Assembly: GCA_045635785.1 (NCBI GenBank)
Contig: JAZTWJ010000087.1
Location: forward strand, 1 to 5,077
From: Flemingiibacterium sp045635785
GTDB taxonomy: Bacteria; Bacillota; Clostridia; Oscillospirales; CAG-272
DNA: 5,077 nt
Direction: 5' to 3'
In this document: positions 1-5,023 of the stretch, piece after piece
Layout: each line of letters opens with the position of its first letter
Position numbering within the stretch: the first letter of the stretch is position 1
The notes under the pieces: model-generated
Database searches by the model: none
Told to the model about the DNA's origin: nothing
What the model saw: the letters and a program-made list of their open reading frames with translations, nothing else
Position numbers and translations under genes: made by a program

Positions 1-239
1 TGTACGATCTGCACCGCTGGGCGATGAGTGGTTGAACGCATCGCGCTCACTCGCTTTCGCGCTTTAGTTGAGCACATTATGCGCTTAGTTTCACCCATTT
101 TCAAGATTGAGACGCGGGTGAATATTTTCAATGAAAAGTCCTGAATGCATGGAAAAATTCAGAATCCTACTGTTTCATATGATTATCATATGAGACAACG
201 GCGCTTTTTATTCATAAAATCGCGAAGGAGACGATTTTA
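1..239. other. Non-coding leader with clustered inverted repeats
   Basis: No supported gene lies here. One forward frame is open from the left edge to a TAG at 65-67 (about 21 codons) and another to a TGA at 33-35. Either could be the end of an upstream gene, but neither is recognisable. From about 90 onward the stretch is rich in inverted repeats: TTCACCC (90-96) with GGGTGAA (116-122), TTTTCA-A-TGAAAA (125-137), CTGAAT (141-146) with ATTCAG (157-162), the near-palindrome at 172-196, and the start-site hairpin at 214-240. Such density directly before a helix-turn-helix gene suggests a control region for that operon. TATGAT (178-183), TATCAT (184-189) and TAAAAT (215-220) are possible -10 boxes, but no convincing -35 partner was found, so no promoter is assigned. 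Confidence 0.6.
172..196. promoter_or_regulatory. Near-perfect palindrome, candidate operator
   Basis: TCATATGAT (175-183) and its exact reverse complement ATCATATGA (185-193) are separated by one T. The outer GTT (172-174) and GAC (194-196) extend the symmetry with one mismatch. It lies 44 bases before the TTG start of the helix-turn-helix gene and contains -10-like hexamers. Its size suits a dimeric repressor. Binding by the neighbouring XRE-type protein (autoregulation) is an inference from position only. Confidence 0.5.
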
Positions 240-240
240 T
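214..240 (+). promoter_or_regulatory. Hairpin displaying the ribosome binding site of the first gene
   Basis: ATAAAATCG (214-222) pairs exactly with CGATTTTAT (232-240) around a nine-base loop, CGAAGGAGA (223-231). The loop carries the AAGGAG ribosome binding site (225-230), and the first base of the TTG start codon closes the stem. The ribosome binding site and start codon are therefore part of one small RNA structure. It could tune translation, could be a protein binding site on RNA, or the same dyad could act as a DNA operator. The pairing is seen directly; the function is inferred. Confidence 0.5.
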
Positions 241-995
241 TGTTCAAATTACGTGTCGCCGAATACATAAAAACGAACATGCATAAAAAAGGCATGACGT
301 TCAAAGAATTAGAGAGTGCTTCCGGCGTCCCGATGTCTACTCTCCACAATTACGCCAGCGCCAAGGTGACAAAGCACACCGAAGACACGCTTCGGCTCAT
401 CGCAGAAGCCTTCGGCGATCCGTATTCTGTCATTAAGGAAATGCGCGCGAAGTCCGAAGAATCGTATGAGCAGGAAAAGAAGCTCCTTCAGGAGAGCGAA
501 GACGCGGCGCGCATGGCGCAGCTTGCCGCACTCATCCGTTCCAACGTCTCACAAATCCTTGAAGAATACCGCGTGCAAGCCGTCGCCCAGCAACAAGAAA
601 CGTCTCGCCATGCTGATGAGCGCGTGAGGATCGCGGAGCAGAAAGCCGAAGAACGCATTGCAGAAGTTGAGCAAAAAACTTCGCAGTTGATCGAAGCAGC
701 TGAACACGAATGCCAGGAGCGCATCAAAACTATCCTTGCCCAGTGCGAAGAACATGAGCAGATGCACAAACAGCACTGCATGGAGTTGATGGAAGCCGAA
801 AGGTGCGCATTTGCCGAATTGCATTCCAGCGACGGCAGCACTCAGACTTATCTTCGCACCATTATTCGCAATCTCACCATCGCGCTCGTCGTGTTCGTGC
901 TCATCACCTTTAGCATAGGCACATACGCCGTGTATGCTTATACGCATTACGATTATCACGATCCAGCGTCTGGTATCACAAGCTTGATTCCGTAA
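240..995 (+). CDS. Membrane-anchored XRE-type helix-turn-helix protein with long coiled coil
   Basis: The 251-residue product starts at TTG (240-242), supported by AAGGAG at 225-230. Residues about 3-66 form an XRE/Cro-type helix-turn-helix: TFKELESASGV (20-30) is the first helix and turn, PMSTLHNYAS (31-40) the recognition helix. Residues about 68-195 are Glu/Gln/Ala/Lys-rich and predicted coiled coil, so the protein should oligomerise. A hydrophobic segment at about 210-234 is a membrane anchor, leaving a short Tyr/His-rich outer tail. In the expected topology the DNA-binding head faces the cytoplasm. Residues 156-189 hold an unusual Cys/His cluster (H156, C158, C169, H172, H176, H179, C180, C189). 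The next gene follows after 13 bases, so the two are probably cotranscribed. Its place upstream of an integrase suggests an immunity or lysogeny regulator; a ToxR-like membrane sensor or a DNA-tethering protein are alternatives. No named family was recognised beyond the helix-turn-helix. Confidence 0.88.
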   Translation: MFKLRVAEYIKTNMHKKGMTFKELESASGVPMSTLHNYASAKVTKHTEDTLRLIAEAFGDPYSVIKEMRAKSEESYEQEKKLLQESEDAARMAQLAALIRSNVSQILEEYRVQAVAQQQETSRHADERVRIAEQKAEERIAEVEQKTSQLIEAAEHECQERIKTILAQCEEHEQMHKQHCMELMEAERCAFAELHSSDGSTQTYLRTIIRNLTIALVVFVLITFSIGTYAVYAYTHYDYHDPASGITSLIP

Positions 996-1008
996 AGGAG
1001 AATTCTGT

Positions 1009-1764
1009 ATGGAACTTCTTGTTATTGTCGTTATCGCATTTTTGATCGGTAAGGCTTTCGGTGGAAAGAAAAAGAACCGCCGCAACGATTGGCCCGATGA
1101 ACCGGTTGATTATATGCCGCGCAAGAAAAAAGGATGCTTCTCCCGCCTGTTGTCCTTTGTCCTATGGGGATTCATTCTCATAGTCGTAGCCGCATTCATA
1201 ACCAGCCTCGGCAGCGAAAGCACACAGCCGAACGAACCGGAATCTGCTGCAGTCGTGTCTTCTCCCGTTGAACAATCTGCGCTCACAGCAGCCCCCGTCA
1301 ATGTTGCCACTGCCGCGCCGACTGTTGCTCCTACCGTGCAACCGACTTCTACCCCTGCGAGTCAACAAGATTGGGTCAATGCATACGCAAGTAAGATTTA
1401 TGGCGATTCTCTGTTGTCCATAGAATGGCAGGATGTCGACGACGATCCAATGATTGTTATTCAATGCGTGTTTGAAGACAATTTCACCTTCGATCTGCGT
1501 CATGCAGTTTTCATGGGCGATGCTAAGAATATGTTCAAGACTGTCGCAGAACTCGGAAAAGAAGGAAAGATTAAGTATAGTTCCTGCTACATTCAAGGAA
1601 GAACTACATTCCTTGACACTTACGGAAACGAGTTTGACGGAAATGCAATCGAGATCCGTCTTAAAAAAGATGATCTAGAAAAAATCAACTGGCAAAACGT
1701 CAACAACGACATGCTTATCAATCTCGCCACACCATACACCATACACCCGGTTTTTAGAAAATAA
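1009..1764 (+). CDS. Two-pass membrane protein with outward C-terminal domain, function unknown
   Basis: The 251-residue product starts at ATG, eight bases after AAAGGAG (994-1000). A short hydrophobic segment (about 2-15) is followed by a basic stretch (KKKNRR, then RKKK at 39-41) and a second membrane segment (about 47-66). By the positive-inside rule the 30-residue loop is cytoplasmic and the C-terminus is outside. Residues 67-120 are a Ser/Pro/Thr/Ala-rich spacer of the kind that carries a domain through the cell wall. Residues 121-251 are a mixed alpha/beta domain with TFLDTYGNEF (200-209) and KINWQN (225-230). Small extracytoplasmic domains with a 'D-x-YGN ... INW' pattern occur in proteins of Bacillota mobile elements, but I cannot name the family. 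It is probably cotranscribed with the membrane-anchored helix-turn-helix gene and ends at its own terminator. Partner, sensor or superinfection-immunity roles are possible inferences. Confidence 0.85.
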   Translation: MELLVIVVIAFLIGKAFGGKKKNRRNDWPDEPVDYMPRKKKGCFSRLLSFVLWGFILIVVAAFITSLGSESTQPNEPESAAVVSSPVEQSALTAAPVNVATAAPTVAPTVQPTSTPASQQDWVNAYASKIYGDSLLSIEWQDVDDDPMIVIQCVFEDNFTFDLRHAVFMGDAKNMFKTVAELGKEGKIKYSSCYIQGRTTFLDTYGNEFDGNAIEIRLKKDDLEKINWQNVNNDMLINLATPYTIHPVFRK

Positions 1765-1768
1765 ACAC

Positions 1769-1793
1769 AGCCTGCCTCGCGCAGGCTTTTTTT
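1769..1793 (+). terminator. Rho-independent terminator between membrane gene and integrase
   Basis: AGCCTGC (1769-1775) pairs perfectly with GCAGGCT (1781-1787) around CTCGC, followed directly by a run of T to 1793. It starts five bases after the TAA of the upstream gene and ends two bases before the integrase ribosome binding site. It should end most transcription of the first two genes and limit read-through into the integrase. Confidence 0.9.
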
Positions 1794-1809
1794 GAAGGGA
1801 GGGATAGCT

Positions 1810-3348
1810 ATGCCCTACGCTATGCACCTGCGCAAGTCACGCGCCGATCTGGAAGCAGAAGCACGCGGCGAGGGTGAATCCCTAGCCCGTCACAGAAAGA
1901 CGCTTCAAGACCTTGCTGCGCGACTCAATCTGGACGTTGTTGCCGAGTATTGCGAAATCATCTCTGGCGACCGTCTGTCTGAGCGCCCGGAAATGCAGAG
2001 ATTGCTAAATGACGTTTCTGCCGGACTGTATGACGGCGTGCTCGATGTAGAAATTTCCCGTCTGACGCGAGGCGATCTGATGGATCAGGGCTTGATCCTC
2101 AATACGTTCAAATACTCTTCCACCAAGATCATCACGCCGCAGCACACTTACGATCTCACCGAGGACTGGGACGAAGATCATCTCACGACCGATATGATGC
2201 TGTATCGCCGTGAATACAAGTTCATCAAGCGTCGATTGCAAGCCGGTCGCACATCATCCGCCACCGAAGGACTCTGGCAGTCTCCTGCTCCATTCGGATA
2301 CAAGAAAGTAAAGATCCAGCGCGGAAAAGGATGGACGCTTGAACCCGATCCCGACACGGTCCCTCTTGTGCGACTGATCTTCGATCTGTATGCCAATAAG
2401 AAGCTGGGCGGCAGTGCGATCGCGGATCAGCTTAACGCCATGGGCAGCAGGACGCCAAAGGGAAATCTTTGGACAGCAAACGCAATACGCACACTATCTT
2501 GCAATCCGGTATACATCGGCAAGGTGCGATGGAACGACCGTGTCAGCGTGACGCGCATCGTCAATGGTCAGTTGGTCGTCAAGAGAGAAAAGTGCGCAAC
2601 GCCCATCATTTCTGAAGGCAAGCATCCGGCAATCATTCCAGAAGATTGGTGGTACGCTGCCCAGAGAACAAGGCAATCTCACGACCTAACGCGCACACAC
2701 AATAGCAAGCCAACACAGAATCCACTCGCCGGTCTCGTCTTCTGCGCGCAATGCGGAAAGTCGATGATCCGAAAAGACAACTGCGGATCGAAGAACGGAA
2801 GCAAATATCCCATGCTTCGCTGCACGACAAAAGACTGCCCGACAAAAGCCATCGCCCTTTCCATAGTCGAGCAGACCATTCTCGATACGCTGGATGCCTG
2901 GGTGACGATCTTCTCCGCGCCAAACTCCCACTTTGCTCCGTCCGAAGATCCGAGGCGCGAAGCTATAGAAACCGCCAAGGCAAACATTGAAAAGCTGGTA
3001 GCACAGCGCGACCGCATCTTTGCTGCATTTGAAGATGGCACATATGATTCCGCCACGTTTGTCAAACGACGTAACGATAAGAACGCAGAGATAGAAGCGG
3101 CGCGTCGTGCGCTAGAGTCGCTTGAGGATGCGTCCGCGCTATCGACAGAGGAAATCATCAAATTGCAGCTGCCAGCAATCCAGGACGCCCTTAAACTGTA
3201 TGCCGCCGCATCTGAGCCGATTGAGAAGAATCGTATTCTCAAAACTGTCGTTGCTCGTGTAATCTACAAAAAGATCAAGCGATGTTACCGCAATCAAGAT
3301 CCATCAAAAGAACTTTCGCTGACGATTTATCCCAAATCTCCCCAGTAA
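1810..3348 (+). CDS. Large serine recombinase (phage or element integrase)
   Basis: The 512-residue product is a full-length large serine recombinase that integrates and excises an element by cutting and rejoining short attachment sites through a phosphoserine intermediate. The N-terminal resolvase domain (about 3-140) has the catalytic motif LRKSRADLE with S10 as nucleophile, and conserved arginines in SGDRLSERPEM (52-62) and SRLTRGD (83-89). A recombinase domain follows (about 155-270; APFGYKKV, NPVYIGKV). The zinc ribbon has C312, C315, C338 and C343. A charged coiled coil at about 383-440, of the type that controls integration versus excision, precedes the C-terminal tail. The ATG at 1810 is chosen because GGGAGGG (1797-1803) lies six bases before it; the in-frame TTG at 1792 would sit in the terminator T-run. 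No frameshift or missing catalytic residue is seen, so it is probably active. A cofactor (recombination directionality factor) is not evident in the window. Confidence 0.95.
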   Translation: MPYAMHLRKSRADLEAEARGEGESLARHRKTLQDLAARLNLDVVAEYCEIISGDRLSERPEMQRLLNDVSAGLYDGVLDVEISRLTRGDLMDQGLILNTFKYSSTKIITPQHTYDLTEDWDEDHLTTDMMLYRREYKFIKRRLQAGRTSSATEGLWQSPAPFGYKKVKIQRGKGWTLEPDPDTVPLVRLIFDLYANKKLGGSAIADQLNAMGSRTPKGNLWTANAIRTLSCNPVYIGKVRWNDRVSVTRIVNGQLVVKREKCATPIISEGKHPAIIPEDWWYAAQRTRQSHDLTRTHNSKPTQNPLAGLVFCAQCGKSMIRKDNCGSKNGSKYPMLRCTTKDCPTKAIALSIVEQTILDTLDAWVTIFSAPNSHFAPSEDPRREAIETAKANIEKLVAQRDRIFAAFEDGTYDSATFVKRRNDKNAEIEAARRALESLEDASALSTEEIIKLQLPAIQDALKLYAAASEPIEKNRILKTVVARVIYKKIKRCYRNQDPSKELSLTIYPKSPQ

Positions 3349-3352
3349 TAGG

Positions 3353-3394
3353 GGTATCATGGTGTGTTGGATGAATCTCTCATATGATGATACC
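3353..3394. other. Candidate attachment site (interrupted dyad beside the integrase)
   Basis: GGTATCAT (3353-3360) and ATGATACC (3387-3394) are exact inverted repeats separated by 26 bases, beginning five bases after the integrase stop. Total length is 42 bases. Serine integrase attachment sites are typically 40-50 bases with imperfect inverted half-sites, commonly beside the integrase gene, so size and position fit. No T-run follows, so it is not a terminator. Which form it would be (attP, attL or attR) cannot be told without the other junction. Confidence 0.4.
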
Positions 3395-3407
3395 TGTAAT
3401 CAGGGTG

Positions 3408-3433
3408 AAAATGGGCTTTTCTGCCCACATTTT
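3408..3433. repeat. Weak hairpin, possible secondary terminator of the integrase transcript
   Basis: TGGGC (3412-3416) pairs with GCCCA (3423-3427) around TTTTCT. Flanking AAAA and TTTT extend the stem across a small bulge. The 3' arm ends in ATTTTAGG, giving a short T-rich end on the + strand. It could be a poor terminator or simply a structured spacer. Confidence 0.3.
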
Positions 3434-3447
3434 AGGACAAACCAAAG

Positions 3448-3477
3448 TGTAAGAGCGCTTGAGAAAAATGTAAGAGC
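3448..3477. repeat. Two direct copies of TGTAAGAGC, 21-base period
   Basis: TGTAAGAGC occurs at 3448-3456 and again at 3469-3477, so the copies start 21 bases (about two helical turns) apart. The spacer contains GAGAAAAA. TGT-starting repeats at this period with an A-rich spacer resemble the multiple terminal repeats of IS21-family elements, but no istA/istB genes are present here. It may be a relic end, a protein binding array, or chance. Confidence 0.45.
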
Positions 3478-3482
3478 ACAGA

Positions 3483-3514
3483 GGAAGCCCCCTTCTTCAA
3501 GGGGACTTCCTTTT
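3483..3514. terminator. Convergent hairpin terminator between integrase and the minus-strand cassette
   Basis: GGAAG (3483-3487) pairs with CTTCC (3506-3510), and CCCCTT (3489-3494) with AAGGGG (3499-3504), around a CTTC loop. TTTT follows on the + strand, so it is a good terminator for rightward transcription from the integrase. On the - strand the single mismatch becomes a G-U pair, giving a continuous 12-bp stem just after the stop of the leftward gene, though without an immediate U-run. Confidence 0.85.
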
Positions 3515-3875
3515 ATATTCTGTTTTCATCCAGCTTCCGCAGGATCGCTTCATATTCTTTCGGGTACAGCACATTGATTGCTTCCATGTGTTCGTCTAGG
3601 ATATCCAGAATATCGTCGATCTCAACACCTTCACACGCCGTGAGAAATGGGCTTGTCCTGCGTTTTTTCGTTCTGGTAGGTATTTCCTTTTGATACGGCT
3701 CAGAAGCGGCATACGAGTAATTCTGCGCGGTCTCAGTAGGCTTTCTCGCGTCTTCTTCGCGCTGCATGTGCTCCTTGGCGATATACAGCATAGCAAGTTT
3801 GATCGCGTCATTTACCGTGCCGCCCTTGCGCTTTATATCGTCAATCGTCTCATTGAGTTCTCGCAAGTCGATCAC
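3513..3875 (-). CDS. Small helical protein of the surface/particle cassette, function unknown
   Basis: The 120-residue product starts at GTG (3875-3873), nine bases after an AAAGGGG ribosome binding site (3891-3885), and ends inside the T-run of the convergent terminator. Residues 1-45 (DLRELNETIDDIKRKGGTV onward) and 79-120 (DDILDILDEHMEAINVLYP onward) look alpha-helical and acidic. They are joined by a polar linker with a basic patch (TRTKKRR, 67-73). There is no signal peptide, membrane segment or known catalytic motif. It is the last gene of the leftward cassette, 18 bases from its neighbour, so cotranscription is likely. The phrase 'DDIKRKGGTVNDAI' feels familiar from gut Clostridia genomes and phages, but I cannot attach a function. 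Roles as a virion accessory protein or a chaperone for the neighbouring Gly-rich protein are speculative. Confidence 0.8.
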   Translation of the reverse strand: MIDLRELNETIDDIKRKGGTVNDAIKLAMLYIAKEHMQREEDARKPTETAQNYSYAASEPYQKEIPTRTKKRRTSPFLTACEGVEIDDILDILDEHMEAINVLYPKEYEAILRKLDENRI

Positions 3876-3893
3876 TCGCTGCCGCCCCTTTCT

Positions 3894-4454
3894 TTATGCC
3901 ATCTCAATCTCCTCGATTGCTCGTTTGAGCACATGCTTCATCTGACCATCAGCTTCCTGCATCATGCTCTTAAGGTTTTCGACCATTTCCTCTTTGCCCT
4001 CGGCGCGGGAATAGCCACCGCCGCCCTCACGGCTGTAGCGCCCACGAGAATCGCGTCTGCGCCCACCGTAGGAGCTGCCGCCCTCTTCATAGGAGTTGCC
4101 GCCACCAAAGCGACCACGCGCTTCCCAATCGCCGTCCTGGCTATAGCCGCCACCGCCCTCACCGGAGTAGCCGCCGCCACCCTCGCGAGAGTATCCACCA
4201 CGACCCCCGCCTCCGCGACTTCCACCGCCACCACGGTTGCCGCCGCGACCACCGCCGCCTTCCATGCTGTAGCCGCCGCGCTCGCTATAGCCTTCCTCTT
4301 CCTCAAGCATCATGATCTTGTCGATGTTCTTGATCGTATCGGTCAGCTTGTGCACCGCGTCCAGACTGCCAGCAGACAGTTCACCTTTCTTCGTGATCTT
4401 TTCCAGCTCTTCGCAAAGCATCTCTTTAAGCTGGTTCATCGCCTTCATGCCCAT
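3894..4454 (-). CDS. Protein with helical ends and a Gly/Tyr/Ser/Arg low-complexity core
   Basis: The 186-residue product starts at ATG (4454-4452), eight bases after AAAGGAG. Residues 1-53 form an acidic amphipathic helical region (MNQLKEMLCEELEKI, SLDAVHKLTDTIKNIDKIM). Residues 54-152 are low complexity, with six GYS motifs plus RYS, runs of GGGG, RGG units, and GRRRDSRGRYSR (131-142). Residues 153-186 return to helix (KEEMVENLKSMM onward). The core resembles RGG/GYS tracts that are flexible and sometimes phase-separating, but here it sits between two helical ends. Proteins of this plan with 'RRDSMGRYSR' repeats recur in gut Clostridia genomes and prophages by my recollection, with no established function. 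The gap to the upstream gene is 16 bases. The matching DNA is GC-rich and repetitive, which explains the long open frames on the opposite strand. Confidence 0.85.
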   Translation of the reverse strand: MGMKAMNQLKEMLCEELEKITKKGELSAGSLDAVHKLTDTIKNIDKIMMLEEEEGYSERGGYSMEGGGGRGGNRGGGGSRGGGGRGGYSREGGGGYSGEGGGGYSQDGDWEARGRFGGGNSYEEGGSSYGGRRRDSRGRYSREGGGGYSRAEGKEEMVENLKSMMQEADGQMKHVLKRAIEEIEMA

Positions 4455-4470
4455 GGTTCACACTCCTTTC

Positions 4471-4893
4471 TTAAGCAACGCGATCGACAATCAGATTCGC
4501 GTTCTGTACGTCGATCGGGTCCGGGCCAATGTTGCGCACACCGACCGTCACACAGCAACCGCATTCAGCCGCAATGAGCACCGCCGCGAACACGTTGGAA
4601 AACTCCTCAGCTGCTGCCGGTGTCTCGATCATTGTCGCGCTGCCCAGCGGCTCACCGTCAACCGTGATCGCCAGCGTGATCGGACCAACCGTGCCACCTT
4701 CCGGAATCGCAACGTTCGCACCGAACGTCACCTTATACAGTGCTCGGCACTGATTGCGCGCGCCCTGAAGCCGCACGATGCCGCTTCCTTCGCGGTGATA
4801 GATACAGGCATTGCCGCGTACCGGCGTTTCCGTGAAAAGCACGTTCGCGCCAGCCTCAACAGTCTGCAGCATGACCGCTGTAAATTCTGCCAT
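4471..4893 (-). CDS. BclA C-terminal-like jelly-roll domain protein
   Basis: The 140-residue product starts at ATG (4893-4891); AAAGGAG (4908-4902) lies eight bases upstream, so the longer in-frame TTG start at 4911 is rejected. The whole protein reads as one beta-rich domain: TVEAGANVLFTETPV near the start, EGSGIVRLQG, then the YKVTFGANV strand, GPITLAITVDGEPLGSATM, and a final strand pattern DVQNANLIVDRVA. This order (anchor strand, 'G-x-G-x-x-x-L', 'Y-x-V-x-F', 'L-x-G-x-P-x-x-G', closing 'N-A-x-L') matches the C-terminal TNF-like domain of BclA, the exosporium hair protein, which trimerises. Related domains also occur in phage fibre or head-decoration proteins. No collagen-like repeat is attached. 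Cysteines at 30, 49, 111, 113 and 114 are an unusual addition. Likely a trimeric surface protein of a virion or spore-like layer. Confidence 0.8.
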   Translation of the reverse strand: MAEFTAVMLQTVEAGANVLFTETPVRGNACIYHREGSGIVRLQGARNQCRALYKVTFGANVAIPEGGTVGPITLAITVDGEPLGSATMIETPAAAEEFSNVFAAVLIAAECGCCVTVGVRNIGPDPIDVQNANLIVDRVA

Positions 4894-4913
4894 TCTTTTC
4901 TCTCCTTTCAAAA

Positions 4914-4939
4914 GGCGGCGAGGATTATTCCCCGCCGCC
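4914..4939 (-). terminator. GC-rich hairpin before the BclA-like gene
   Basis: On the - strand GGCGGCG and GGA pair with TCC and CGCCGCC, with a G-U pair between the two blocks, giving an 11-bp stem and an AUAA loop. Four U residues follow directly, then the ribosome binding site of the BclA-like gene. It can act as a partial terminator or attenuator separating the upstream Gly/Cys-rich gene from the rest. On the + strand it is followed by GGTTTTT, so it may also stop rightward transcription. Confidence 0.6.
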
Positions 4940-5023
4940 GGTTTTTACATCATCGGCGGGATGCCGACCATTTTCGGGTTCTCCCGAAAAAGCTGATTTT
5001 TTAGGCTTACGCCGCGAAGCCAT
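4925..5023 (-). CDS. Possible very small ORF overlapping the Gly/Cys-rich gene end
   Basis: An ATG at 5023-5021 opens 32 codons to a TAA at 4927-4925. The product begins MASRRKPKKSAFSGEPENG: a basic head followed by an acidic, glycine-ending tail. The frame is in fact open back to the window edge. No good ribosome binding site precedes the ATG (only GGCGGCGG), and its stop lies in the loop of the hairpin at 4914-4939. It fills an otherwise long gap in a tightly packed cassette, which is the main argument for it. More likely a chance frame. Confidence 0.18.
   Translation of the reverse strand: MASRRKPKKSAFSGEPENGRHPADDVKTGGGE
4971..4990. repeat. Perfect 8-bp stem-loop between cassette genes
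   Basis: TTTTCGGG (4971-4978) pairs exactly with CCCGAAAA (4983-4990) around TTCT. It lies 17 bases past the stop of the Gly/Cys-rich gene. No U-run follows on the - strand, so it is not a standard terminator; it could protect the 3' end of the upstream mRNA. Confidence 0.45.

Noticed and set aside
549..1085. A 178-codon - strand open frame opposite the regulator
   Set aside because: It lies opposite the coiled-coil codons, spans two + strand genes including their junction, and shows no recognisable domain.
1792..1809. Longer integrase start at TTG 1792
   Set aside because: The codon sits in the terminator T-run and the ribosome binding site lies downstream of it; ATG 1810 gives the normal spacing and family N-terminus.
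2679..3242. A 187-codon - strand open frame inside the integrase
   Set aside because: Ser/Ala/Arg-rich mirror of the integrase C-terminal half, which is clearly coding on the + strand.
3359..3577. A 72-codon + strand frame after the integrase
   Set aside because: It runs through the candidate attachment site, the direct repeat and the terminator, and into the antisense of the 120-residue gene; composition is random.
3998..4293. CRISPR-like or tandem repeat array
   Set aside because: The repetition follows glycine codons in a coding frame, with no constant-length spacers or conserved direct repeats.
3690..4577. A 295-codon + strand open frame opposite the Gly-rich gene
   Set aside because: It is the Ala/Thr-rich mirror of GC-rich glycine codons, runs across three leftward genes with good ribosome binding sites, and crosses their gaps.
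4894..4911. Longer BclA-like start at TTG 4911
   Set aside because: The AAAGGAG ribosome binding site is inside the extension and serves the ATG at 4893.
4312..5004. A 230-codon + strand open frame opposite the BclA-like gene
   Set aside because: The product is Arg/His-rich with no domain pattern and it covers two supported - strand genes and their signals.
5001..5012. Programmed frameshift at an A-rich run after the Gly/Cys-rich gene
   Set aside because: The A-run lies after the in-frame TAA, so a slip there could not extend the protein.
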